From contig DYJU01000004.1 in the NCBI GenBank assembly GCA_020722985.1, positions 1 through 58,213 of the forward strand: a stretch of 58,213 nt of DNA, read 5' to 3'. The stretch is from Candidatus Methylomirabilis sp. Lineage in GTDB: Bacteria > Oederibacteriota > PGYV01 > DYJU01. The translations under genes were made by a program, and so were the position numbers. The notes under the pieces were generated by a model. The model did not search any database, was not told where the DNA came from, and saw nothing but the letters and a program-made list of their open reading frames with translations. Positions 46,962 through 54,728 of the stretch are shown here, piece after piece (the first letter of the stretch is position 1; every line of letters starts with the position of its first letter).

Positions 46962-47147
46962 GGATTTTTGGATTCGGTGAAATCCGAGCAGTTGAACAGC
47001 AGATTGAGGTGAAATAATTTTGATTAGTATTGAAAGCAGGAAAAAGACAATCGTGGTTAACTGTTTCACCGCTTGATTGTTCAAGAGTAAAAGTATAAAA
47101 TACATTTTATTGTTATTTTTCTATAATTAGCAATTGATAATTGATAC
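46962..47147. other. Spacer with an imperfect inverted repeat
   Basis: TTGAACA and GTGAAA (46992-47014) reappear inverted as TTTCAC and TGTTCAA (47064-47084) around a 49-base centre. It could fold into a long hairpin between tRNA-Thr and tRNA-Val. The sequence is not related to the MITE family next door, and no gene is seen. Confidence 0.35.
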
Positions 47148-47224
47148 GGGTGCTTAGCTCAGCTGGTTAGAGCGTCTGCCTTACAAGCAGGAGGTCAGTG
47201 GTTCGAACCCACCAGCACCCACCA
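47148..47224 (+). tRNA. tRNA-Val (TAC)
   Basis: The acceptor GGGTGCT pairs with AGCACCC. The D arm is GCTCAGCTGGTTAGAGC and the anticodon loop CTTACAA carries TAC. The T loop is GTTCGAACC, with discriminator A and an encoded CCA. Confidence 0.95.
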
Positions 47225-47336
47225 TTATTTTGATTTTAACGTATATAAATAAACATATTGACTTTTTTTGAAATTTTGTTAAATAAGTAATTAGTAATTA
47301 GTAAATGCTCTATGAAATTATTTTGATAAAGAGGAA

Positions 47337-47642
47337 GTAATAGTTCAGCCACTAGAAGTAAAAGTGTGGCTACTAATAAAGAAATATATGGCTTTGTCAT
47401 TGCGAGGAAGCCGAAAGAGGAATGTAAAATGGAAAATAAGGGTATATGAGGCTGACGAAGCAATCTCGCAGTTAAAAAGCGAAAGAAAACAATGAGAGTA
47501 GGTATCAGGTAATAAAAGCAATATTGCTTTGTCAGGCGATAGTGAATGTATAAAAAATATAGGTTGTAATTCGCTTTACTTTAAAATGACAACAGAAAAA
47601 ATTTAATGATTAATTTTGTTCTATCAGTGGCTAAACTATTAC
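47337..47642 (+). mobile_element. MITE-like element, complete copy E3
   Basis: A 306-bp element between tRNA-Val and tRNA-Gly. Terminal inverted repeats are GTAATAGTTCAGCCAC (47337-47352) and GTGGCTAAACTATTAC (47627-47642), 15 of 16 positions matching. An exact 8-bp direct repeat AAGAGGAA flanks it (47329-47336 and 47643-47650), as a target duplication would. Inside are TGTCATTGCGAGGAAGCCG and GACGAAGCAATCTCGCAG, a widely scattered type of bacterial intergenic repeat. There is no transposase frame. The rest of the 47225-47743 gap is AT-rich with nothing recognisable. Confidence 0.75.
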
Positions 47643-47743
47643 AAGAGGAAAGAATTGAAAATAAGAATTGATGTTATTATGAAGGAATAAAAAAGTTTTG
47701 TTTTTTTATTTCCGAATACTTAATTTTAATGTTTATTTGTAAA

Positions 47744-47818
47744 GCGGGAGTAGCTCAGTGGTAGAGCGCTAGCCTTCCAAGCTGGATGTCGCGGGTTCAA
47801 GCCCCGTCTCCCGCTCCA
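47744..47818 (+). tRNA. tRNA-Gly (TCC)
   Basis: The acceptor GCGGGAG pairs with CTCCCGC. The D arm is GCTCAGTGGTAGAGC and the anticodon loop CTTCCAA carries TCC. The T arm GCGGGTTCAAGCCCCGT is followed by discriminator T and an encoded CCA. Confidence 0.95.
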
Positions 47819-47893
47819 GAAAAAATTAGGGATGAGGAAAGAGTGATGGATTACCTTATTTTCTAACGCTATTTCCTTATCTTTAATTTGTGC

Positions 47894-47972
47894 GGGGTCA
47901 TAGCTCAGATTGGTTTAGAGCGTCTGCCTGTCACGCAGAAGGCCGCGGGTTCAAGTCCCGTTGACCCCGCCA
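47894..47972 (+). tRNA. tRNA-Asp (GTC)
   Basis: The acceptor GGGGTCA pairs with TGACCCC. The anticodon loop CTGTCAC carries GTC, the T loop is GTTCAAGTC, the discriminator is G as usual for Asp, and CCA is encoded. The D loop is slightly long. Confidence 0.93.
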
Positions 47973-48021
47973 GATTTTTTATTTATATAATCAAAATAAA
48001 AACAATAATAAATTCTAAATA

Positions 48022-48350
48022 GTAATAGTTCAGCCAGCAGGATGAAACTCGTAAAAGTTCAGATGTAATAGTTCAGCCACCAGGAGTTCACTTGTAAAAG
48101 TTTAACTATTTATAGGAAACACTTGAAAATGCTGTCATTCTTAGGAAACTGAAAGATGTGTATAGGTAGAAAAATAAGAGTATATGAGCATGACGAAGCA
48201 ATCTCGTAGTTGAAAAACGAAAGAAGACAAAGAGAGAAGGCGAACGGTGATAAAAGCAAGATTGCTTTGTCGGGCTGGAGTTAAGTGTGGAATGAAATGC
48301 GGGAGTTATAGTTCGCCTGACTTTGTAATGACAAAGCGAAAAATTTATAT
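48022..48350 (+). mobile_element. MITE-like element, copy E4 with duplicated left end
   Basis: The left end is present twice in tandem as 43-bp units, starting GTAATAGTTCAGCCAG (48022) and GTAATAGTTCAGCCAC (48065). The body follows copy E3: CTGTCATTCTTAGGAA, AAATAAGAGTATATGAG, GACGAAGCAATCTCGTAG, GATTGCTTTGTCGGGC and AATGACAAAGCGAAAAATTT. The right terminal repeat is missing, so the copy is truncated. It fills most of the gap between tRNA-Asp and the rpsO promoter. Confidence 0.65.
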
Positions 48351-48414
48351 ATTAGACCTGAACCCTTTTTGAAAAGTCCTCGCAATATTGAACATTGACA
48401 TTTAAATATTTTTC

Positions 48415-48491
48415 TTTACAAAAAAAATAAAATATGCTATTTTAATTGCAAAATAAAAATGCTGGAGTTATTGAGTGGCCGACGTAATTCT
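48415..48491 (+). promoter_or_regulatory. Promoter and structured leader of rpsO
   Basis: TTTACA (48415-48420), 17 bases and an extended -10 TGCTATTTT (48435-48443) form a plausible promoter. TTGACA at 48395-48400 is an alternative -35 for another start. In the leader GGAGTTA (48464-48470) can pair with TAATTCT (48485-48491), using two G-U pairs, around a GC-rich loop. Position suggests an S15 autoregulatory site, but the fit to known S15 leaders was not tested. Confidence 0.3.
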
Positions 48492-48527
48492 GGCAAAAAA
48501 TAAAAATGAAAAAAGGAGAGAAAGTAA

Positions 48528-48797
48528 ATGGCTTTGGTAAAAGAAAAGAAACAGGAAATAATAACAAAATTTAAAATTCATGAAAAAGATACTGGTTCGC
48601 CAGAAGTTCAGGTTGCTATATTAACCGAACGTATTAATTCACTTACAGACCACCTTAAAAAACATAAAAAAGATCTTCATTCAAGGCATGGTTTACTTAT
48701 AATGGTAAATAAAAGGAGGCGTCTTTTAGATTATTTAAAAAGAATAAGTTTTGAAAGATACCAAAATTTAATAGATAAATTAGATCTAAGAAAGTAA
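48528..48797 (+). CDS. rpsO: 30S ribosomal protein S15
   Basis: An 89-residue protein binding 16S rRNA in the platform of the small subunit. Typical motifs are [43 protein letters not shown] and the C-terminal [20 protein letters not shown] ribosome site lies seven bases before the ATG. It pairs with pnp immediately downstream, the standard rpsO-pnp arrangement. Confidence 0.97.
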   Translation: MALVKEKKQEIITKFKIHEKDTGSPEVQVAILTERINSLTDHLKKHKKDLHSRHGLLIMVNKRRRLLDYLKRISFERYQNLIDKLDLRK

Positions 48798-48817
48798 GTA
48801 GATGATGGAGGAAAAAA

Positions 48818-50929
48818 ATTATTAGAGAATCGATAGAAATAAGTGGCAAAGAGATTATAATAGAAACAGGGAAATTAGCAAAGCAGGCAGATGGTGCTGT
48901 TGTAGTAATAAGTGGTGCGACTATGGTTTTAGTAACTGCGGTTGCATCAAAAGAAACAAAAGAAGACATTGATTTTTTCCCTTTGAGTGTTGAATATAGG
49001 GAAAAGTATTATGCAGCAGGAAAAATTCCAGGGGGTTTTTTTAAAAGAGAAGGCAAACCGAGAGAAAAAGAGATTTTAACTTCACGTTTAATTGATAGAC
49101 CAATAAGACCCTTATTCCCGGATGGCTTTCTAAATGAAGTTCAGGTTATCGCAACTGTAATTTCCGCAGATAAAAAAAACGATCCCGATATTTTAGCAAT
49201 GATAGGAGCATCTGCTGCTTTAGACATTTCTGATATTCCATTTTCAGGACCGGTTGGTGCTGTCAGGGTAGGAAGAATAAACGGAAAAGTAGTTATAAAT
49301 CCTTACATTGATGAGATGGACAAAAGTGATATTGACATTGTTATTGCAGGGACAAAAGAAGCAGTTACCATGATAGAAGGAGAAGCAAAAGAAATAAAAG
49401 AGGAAGAATTACTTGAAATAATAAAAATTGCACATAAAGAAATAGCAAAAATTGCTCAAAAATTAGAGGATTTAAAGGAAAAATACGGCAAACCCAAAAG
49501 AGAAGTTATTCTCTATAAAATAGATGAAGAAATAAAAAAAGAAGTAGATAATTTATTTCGTTCAAAAATAGAAGAAGCATTAAAAATACCTGACAAAATA
49601 AAAAGGCAGGAGGAAATTGATTTAATTAAAAAGAATATTTTAGAAAAATTTAAAGAAAAATTAGGTGAAGAAAAATACGAAGAAAAGGAAAAAGATATTA
49701 AACTTTCATTAGAAGAAATAGAGGTTGGAATAATAAGGAATAAGATCGCAAATGAAAATATAAGACCTGATGGAAGAGAATTTGATGAAATAAGACCTAT
49801 AGAGTGTGAAATAGGGGTGATTCCGAGGGCTCATGGTTCTGCACTTTTTACACGGGGACAAACTCAAGCTCTCGTTGCAACAACATTAGGTTCGGAAGAA
49901 GATGCACAGATATTAGATGAATTAGAAGGTGAAGAAAAGAAAAGATATACTTTACAATATAATTTCCCGCCTTTTTCAGTAGGAGAAGTAAAAAGTATAA
50001 AAGGTCCAGGGAGAAGAGAAATAGGTCATGGAGCTTTAGCAGAACGTGCTTTAAAAGCAGTTATTCCCAGTAAGGAAGAATTCCCATATACCATCCAGGT
50101 TGTGTCTGATATTTTGGAATCAAATGGTTCATCTTCTATGGCTACTGTCTGTGGCGCAACACTTTCTCTTATGGATGCTGGTGTTCCTATAAAAAAACCT
50201 GTTGCGGGGATTGCAATGGGACTTATTAAAGAAAATAATAAATTTATTATTTTGACTGATATACAGGGAGTAGAAGATCATTTTGGCGATATGGATTTTA
50301 AAATTGCTGGAACAGAGGATGGAGTTACAGCAATTCAGATGGATATAAAAATAAATGGTGTGGATTTTAATACGATGGCTGAAGCACTTGAAAAAGCAAA
50401 AAAAGCACGACTTTTTATTCTAAAAGACAAAATGCTTAAAACAATAAAGGAACCAAGAAAAGAATTATCTCCATATGCTCCAATGATGAAAGAAATAATC
50501 ATAAATAAAGAAAGAATAAAAGATTTGATAGGACCCGGCGGTAAAAATATTAAAAAGATAGTAGAAGAAACAGGATCAAAGATAGATATAGAATCTGATG
50601 GTAAGGTGAGGATTTTTGCTGAAGATAACGAAATTATGAAAAAAACCGAAGAATTGATTAAATTAACAATAGCAGAAGCAGAAGAAGGAAAGATTTATCT
50701 GGGAGAAGTAAAGAAAATAACTAATTTTGGAGCATTTATTGAAATTTTACCCGGTGTTGAAGGGTTATGTCATATTTCCCAGATAGCAGAGGAAAGAGTA
50801 AAAGATGTAAAGGAATATATGAAAGAAGGCGATAAGGTTCTTGTGAAAGTTACTGAAATAGATAAAAAGACGGGAAAAATAGCATTGTCAAGAAAAGAAG
50901 CGATTAAGGAACAAGAAAAAAATAAATAA
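48818..50929 (+). CDS. pnp: Polyribonucleotide nucleotidyltransferase (PNPase), ATT start
   Basis: PNPase degrades RNA 3' to 5' phosphorolytically. Two RNase PH domains, a KH domain (IKDLIGPGGKNIKKIVEETGSKIDIE) and an S1 domain (LGEVKKITNFGAFIEILPGVEGLCHISQI) are intact. The first ATG in frame (48923) would cut off about 35 conserved residues (SIEISGKEIIIETGKLAKQA and GAVVV). The frame is open back to a TGA at 48803. The only plausible starts are ATT at 48818 or 48821, six or nine bases after GGAGG (48807-48811); no ATG, GTG or TTG is available there. From 48818 the protein has about 703 residues, the usual family length. Confidence 0.93.
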   Translation: MIRESIEISGKEIIIETGKLAKQADGAVVVISGATMVLVTAVASKETKEDIDFFPLSVEYREKYYAAGKIPGGFFKREGKPREKEILTSRLIDRPIRPLFPDGFLNEVQVIATVISADKKNDPDILAMIGASAALDISDIPFSGPVGAVRVGRINGKVVINPYIDEMDKSDIDIVIAGTKEAVTMIEGEAKEIKEEELLEIIKIAHKEIAKIAQKLEDLKEKYGKPKREVILYKIDEEIKKEVDNLFRSKIEEALKIPDKIKRQEEIDLIKKNILEKFKEKLGEEKYEEKEKDIKLSLEEIEVGIIRNKIANENIRPDGREFDEIRPIECEIGVIPRAHGSALFTRGQTQALVATTLGSEEDAQILDELEGEEKKRYTLQYNFPPFSVGEVKSIKGPGRREIGHGALAERALKAVIPSKEEFPYTIQVVSDILESNGSSSMATVCGATLSLMDAGVPIKKPVAGIAMGLIKENNKFIILTDIQGVEDHFGDMDFKIAGTEDGVTAIQMDIKINGVDFNTMAEALEKAKKARLFILKDKMLKTIKEPRKELSPYAPMMKEIIINKERIKDLIGPGGKNIKKIVEETGSKIDIESDGKVRIFAEDNEIMKKTEELIKLTIAEAEEGKIYLGEVKKITNFGAFIEILPGVEGLCHISQIAEERVKDVKEYMKEGDKVLVKVTEIDKKTGKIALSRKEAIKEQEKNK

Positions 50930-50932
50930 AAG

Positions 50933-52012
50933 ATGAAATTTTTTCATCATAAAAAATGGGATTTAAATTTGAATGAATTAAATAGTTTTTCTTATTATTT
51001 CCCACCAAATATAGTCAAAGGAAGAAAAACACTCAATTTTATTTTAGAAATTATAAAAGATAAAAAGAAAATAGGAGTAATGGCTGATTCTTTTATAATG
51101 AAAAATTATTATACATATTTAAATATACAGGGAAAAAATACTGAAAAAATTAATTTTAATGGAGAATGTAGTTCAAGAGAATTTTTTAGGTTAAAGCAGA
51201 TAATTTTAAATAAGGGAATAGATTGTCTTGTATGTATGGGTGGCGGTAAAGCAATGGACATTGGTAAATTACTAAAAAGGGATATAAACGGGCTTTTTTT
51301 AATTTTAGTTCCTACTTCTGCTGCTACATGTGCGGCGGTAACATCTGTTTCAGTTGTGTATGATGAAAATTCAACTTATATGAAAACAGTGGATAGCGTG
51401 TGTGCGGATTTTGTAATTATAGATTATGAGATTTTTTATAAATTACCGCTTGCTTTTTTTTCAGCAGGAATTGCTGATACAATTGCAAAATATTTTGAGA
51501 TAAGTACAGTAAAAAAATTTTTAAAAGTAAATGATATATACTATAATATTATTTTGGATTTATCTGAAAAATTGTATATACGATTAAAGGAAATAACCTA
51601 TAATAATTGGGAAAAGATAGATGCCGCCAAAAAGGAAGAACTTACCGACATTAATATATTTTTTTCTGGAATTATTTCATTACTTGGGAGATTTAATATA
51701 ACAGTATCTGCGGCTCATACTATTGCACATTCTTTGACAACTATAAATCATTCTCAAAAATTTTTACACGGTGAGTATGTTGCTTTCGGGCTTTTTATGC
51801 AGGAAAATTTATTAAAAAATAAAAAAAATGTAAAAGAACTGCAAAATATATTTATAATTCATGATTTACCAATTAAATTATCACAGTTAAATATATATAA
51901 AAATGATATAAATAAAATTTTTGAATTTTATATAAAATTAAAGGAAAAAGAGAAAATAATATTTCCAGTAAATGATAAAATGGTGTATAATCAATTAAAT
52001 AAGAATTTATAG
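50933..52012 (+). CDS. Iron/zinc-dependent polyol dehydrogenase, GldA-like
   Basis: A 359-residue member of the glycerol dehydrogenase-like family. NAD-binding GGGKAMDIGKLL and VPTSAATCAAVTSVSVVYDE are clear. Putative metal ligands lie in SAGIADTIAKYFE (Asp), SAAHTIAHSL (His) and FLHGEYVAFGLFMQ (His), the same order as in GldA. Glycerol, glycerol-1-phosphate or another polyol phosphate could be the substrate; the sequence does not decide. It starts three bases after pnp without a strong ribosome site, so it is probably co-transcribed. Confidence 0.75.
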   Translation: MKFFHHKKWDLNLNELNSFSYYFPPNIVKGRKTLNFILEIIKDKKKIGVMADSFIMKNYYTYLNIQGKNTEKINFNGECSSREFFRLKQIILNKGIDCLVCMGGGKAMDIGKLLKRDINGLFLILVPTSAATCAAVTSVSVVYDENSTYMKTVDSVCADFVIIDYEIFYKLPLAFFSAGIADTIAKYFEISTVKKFLKVNDIYYNIILDLSEKLYIRLKEITYNNWEKIDAAKKEELTDINIFFSGIISLLGRFNITVSAAHTIAHSLTTINHSQKFLHGEYVAFGLFMQENLLKNKKNVKELQNIFIIHDLPIKLSQLNIYKNDINKIFEFYIKLKEKEKIIFPVNDKMVYNQLNKNL

Positions 52013-52028
52013 TTGTAAAGGAAAATAA

Positions 52029-52460
52029 ATGAATAAAAAAGATGAAAAAATAAAAAAGGATGAAGAGATAGACGAGATTCTTAAACAATTAGAAAATAAG
52101 GATCAGTTGATAAATATCCCAAAAACATTACTTAAAAAAGAAGAATGGGGATTGTTAACGGTTTTAAATCTCATACTTGCAGGAATTTTTCCAGCATATT
52201 TTGTACAAATTCTTTTTGTTTCTTTTTTTACAGAATTAGGACATCTTTATACCACGCATTTAACAGAAGAAGAAAGAAAAAAATTAATAGAATTTGAGAA
52301 AGAATTCAGAAAAGGATATGAAAAAGAACAGGAATTAAAATGGAAGGAAGCAATTGAGATTTATAAAAAATTAGTTGAAAAATATTTAAAGCAGAATCCA
52401 AAAATAGCGAATATAGCACAGCAACGGATTGAGTGGATAAATAAGAATTATATAAAATAA
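52029..52460 (+). CDS. Small membrane protein of unknown function with TPR-like tail
   Basis: A 143-residue protein that I do not recognise. A charged, Lys/Glu/Asp-rich N-terminus (about 1-45) is followed by a hydrophobic stretch LLTVLNLILAGIFPAYFVQILFVSFF (one or two spans). A helical tail with 'KEQELKWKEAIEIYKKLVEKYLKQNPK' looks like a single TPR-type hairpin. It lies 16 bases after the dehydrogenase and 23 before the TPR/sigma-54 activator. A link with the TPR part of that activator is possible but unproven. Confidence 0.65.
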   Translation: MNKKDEKIKKDEEIDEILKQLENKDQLINIPKTLLKKEEWGLLTVLNLILAGIFPAYFVQILFVSFFTELGHLYTTHLTEEERKKLIEFEKEFRKGYEKEQELKWKEAIEIYKKLVEKYLKQNPKIANIAQQRIEWINKNYIK

Positions 52461-52483
52461 TATTTAGTTTAAGGGATTTTTTT

Positions 52484-54244
52484 ATGAAAAAAGATGAAAT
52501 ATTATCTAAAATTTATAGGGAATTTAATGAAAAACGATTTGATAATGTAATAGAACTTTTAAAGAGAGTTGAAAATAAAAATGGATATAAAGAATTTGTT
52601 ATCAAAATAAACGGAGATATTAATTTTTTTAATGGGGATTTCAAAAATGCATATGAAAATTACAGTAAATTAAGAAAAATACCATGGGATGTTAATTTAA
52701 ATTTGGGGCTTATAAATTTAAGTGAAGGGAAAACTGAAGATGCAATAAAAAATTTTGAAACAATTTTGAAGCAAAAAATAAATATAAAAGGTAGTATATT
52801 ATATGGCGCAAAATATGAAAATAAAAATAAATTTTTGTCTGAAATATATCTTTATTTAGGAGCGCTTTATAAAACACTTGGTAAAAAAGAATCAGCAGTA
52901 AAAGCATTTGAATATTCATTAAAATTTAATGAACTTAATGAAATGGCTTTTGCTAATTTAGGAGATATTTTTTTAAATGATAATAATTATGATGAAGCGA
53001 TTAAATATTTTAATAAAGCAATATCAATTGTTGAGGATAATATTAAAAAGTCCTTTCTTTATAATGATCTGGGACTTTCTCAGTTAAAAAAAGGATTAAT
53101 TCAGGAAGCAGTTGAAAGTTTTAAAAAAGCAATAATCCTTAATCCTAAAAATGAAAATGCGATTTATAACCTTGGAATAATTTATGTTCGCAGTGGAATG
53201 GAAGAAAAAATAAAAGAAGATTATAAAGAGTTTATATCCCAGGATGCCGGAATAGATATTATTTATAAATTATCGCGGTCAATTGTTGACATAACCCAGC
53301 AGAATGTTTTAAAAGACATTAATATTGATTTTATATGCAATGATATCTCAATGTCAAAAGTAAAAGAAACAATTGTAAAGGCGGCGAAAACAGACGGAAC
53401 TGTATTTTTATATGGAGAAAATGGCACAGGTAAAGAATTGGTGGCAAGGGCAATTCATCAATTGAGCGCAAGAAAAGATTATCCATTTATTGTTGTAAAT
53501 TGTGGAGCTTTGCCTGAGACTTTATTAGAAGCAGAACTTTTTGGATATGAAAAAGGAGCATTTACCGGCGCATATAAGGCAAAACCTGGTAGATTTGAAC
53601 TTGCTGACAAAGGAACTTTATTTTTAGATGAAATAGGTGATATATCGCCAGCTATGCAGGTTAAACTTTTACGCGTGGTTGAACAAAAAGAATTTGAACG
53701 TATAGGTGGTATAGAAACAAAAAAGGTTGATGTGCGAATTATAACTGCAACAAATAAGGATATAAAAGAACTCGTAGCAAAAAATTTATTCAGAGAAGAT
53801 CTTTTTTATAGATTGTATGTTTTACCAATTTACCTACCACCTTTAAGGGAGAGAGGGACTGATATTTTAGCCCTTGCAAATTATTTTCTAAGAAAAAGTA
53901 ATGAAAAACATAAAAAAAATTTTATGAAATTTACTGATGAAGTTATAGAAATATTTTTTAAATATGAATGGCATGGAAATGTGAGGCAGATGGAAAATGT
54001 AATAGAACAGATAATTGTTTTATTTGATGATTACGAGGTGAAAAAAGAATATTTACCGGCTGAAATATTAAAAGAGGTAAAACTATCAAATTCTTTTTTA
54101 AAAATAAAAAAAGAAGAAAATGAAAAACAGGAAATACTTTCTATTTTAGCAAAAGTAAAATATTCAAAAACAAAAGCAGCCAAAATGTTAGGGATAAGTA
54201 GAGTTGCTTTGTGGAAAAAATTAAAAAAATTAAATATAAGTTAA
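52484..54244 (+). CDS. Sigma-54-dependent transcriptional activator with TPR sensor domain
   Basis: A 586-residue bacterial enhancer-binding protein. In place of a receiver or GAF domain, residues 1-265 are tandem TPR repeats (for example AFANLGDIFLNDNNYDEAIKYFNKA, and AIYNLGIIYVRSG). The AAA+ domain (about 290-520) has Walker A GENGTGKE, the sigma-54 contact loop GAFTGA, Walker B GTLFLDEIGD and the FREDLFYRLYVLP and GNVRQMENV motifs. A Fis-type helix-turn-helix closes it (SKTKAAKMLGISRVALWKKL). TPR input suggests control by protein contacts. A -24/-12 promoter lies 95 bases downstream, so the adjacent genes are likely targets. No sigma-54 gene is in the window. Confidence 0.93.
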   Translation: MKKDEILSKIYREFNEKRFDNVIELLKRVENKNGYKEFVIKINGDINFFNGDFKNAYENYSKLRKIPWDVNLNLGLINLSEGKTEDAIKNFETILKQKINIKGSILYGAKYENKNKFLSEIYLYLGALYKTLGKKESAVKAFEYSLKFNELNEMAFANLGDIFLNDNNYDEAIKYFNKAISIVEDNIKKSFLYNDLGLSQLKKGLIQEAVESFKKAIILNPKNENAIYNLGIIYVRSGMEEKIKEDYKEFISQDAGIDIIYKLSRSIVDITQQNVLKDINIDFICNDISMSKVKETIVKAAKTDGTVFLYGENGTGKELVARAIHQLSARKDYPFIVVNCGALPETLLEAELFGYEKGAFTGAYKAKPGRFELADKGTLFLDEIGDISPAMQVKLLRVVEQKEFERIGGIETKKVDVRIITATNKDIKELVAKNLFREDLFYRLYVLPIYLPPLRERGTDILALANYFLRKSNEKHKKNFMKFTDEVIEIFFKYEWHGNVRQMENVIEQIIVLFDDYEVKKEYLPAEILKEVKLSNSFLKIKKEENEKQEILSILAKVKYSKTKAAKMLGISRVALWKKLKKLNIS

Positions 54245-54280
54245 CAAAAAGTTAACGTTTTGTAAAATGGGGTTAACGCT
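54240..54280 (+). promoter_or_regulatory. Putative upstream activator sites (TTAACGTT-like)
   Basis: GTTAAC at 54240-54245, TTAACGTT at 54252-54259 and TTAACGCT at 54273-54280 lie 60-100 bases before a -24/-12 promoter. The last two start 21 bases (two helical turns) apart. The first overlaps the stop codon of the activator gene. Confidence 0.45.
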
Positions 54281-54338
54281 TTAAAATTTAATTTCTAAAA
54301 ACGCTTTTAAAATAATATAAAAATATATAATAAGTTAA

Positions 54339-54353
54339 TGGCACAATTTTTGC
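54339..54353 (+). promoter_or_regulatory. Sigma-54 (-24/-12) promoter
   Basis: TGGCAC (54339-54344), five bases, then TTGC (54350-54353), with the invariant GG and GC ten bases apart. This is an exact match to the sigma-54 consensus, between the activator gene and a 62-residue open frame. Confidence 0.8.
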
Positions 54354-54390
54354 TTTAAATTATTGAAATAATTATTTTGAGGTGTTTTTA

Positions 54391-54579
54391 ATGAAGTTTG
54401 AATGTTTAGTAAAACAAGGTCATAAAGGAGCAGGAAAGTATAATGAATATAAGATATATATTTATGCTCAAAACATATTAGATGCTTTTAAAATCGCAAA
54501 ATCAGCCAAAAGTGTTAAAAAAGGGAAACCTTATCAATTTGGTCAAAATATCATTTCTGTAAGACCTGTAGTAAATTAA
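54391..54579 (+). CDS. 62-residue protein of unknown function under a sigma-54 promoter
   Basis: A small basic protein starting MKFECLVKQGHKGAGKYNEYK and ending ISVRPVVN. The pattern of 'YKIYIYAQNILDAFKIAKSAKSVKKGKPYQFGQNIISVRPV' suggests a small alpha/beta domain with no signal peptide or membrane span. I do not recognise a family. The ATG has GAGG eight bases upstream (54379-54382) and lies about 38 bases after the -12 element, so it is the first gene transcribed from that promoter. Confidence 0.7.
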   Translation: MKFECLVKQGHKGAGKYNEYKIYIYAQNILDAFKIAKSAKSVKKGKPYQFGQNIISVRPVVN

Positions 54580-54615
54580 TTTATTCAATCTACCTTAAAA
54601 ATCATTTATAATATA

Positions 54616-54706
54616 AATTAACGTTAATTATTGAAACGCTATTATATATTGCAAAACTTTTTTTGATTTTAGTTGTCTAAATAAAAAAATAAAGTTTACG
54701 TTAAAC
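54616..54706. promoter_or_regulatory. Two dyads upstream of the giant surface protein
   Basis: AATTAACGTTAATT (54616-54629) is a perfect 14-bp palindrome. GTTTA-CGT-TAAAC (54694-54706) is a second dyad. Both contain the TTAACGTT-like core seen before the sigma-54 promoter. No -24/-12 element is found between them and the gene at 54729. Confidence 0.45.
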
Positions 54707-54728
54707 ATGTTTCAAAAGAGGCAAAAAA

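Noticed and set aside
46705..47105. Short open frames over the tRNA genes on both strands
   Set aside because: They coincide with tRNA-Tyr and tRNA-Thr and have no protein-like features.
48923..48925. ATG as the start of pnp
   Set aside because: It would remove about 35 residues conserved in PNPases, and there is no ribosome site in front of it.
54630..54660. A second sigma-54 promoter ending in TTGC at 54649-54652
   Set aside because: There is no GG at the required ten-base spacing upstream of the GC, and no TGGCAC-like element.
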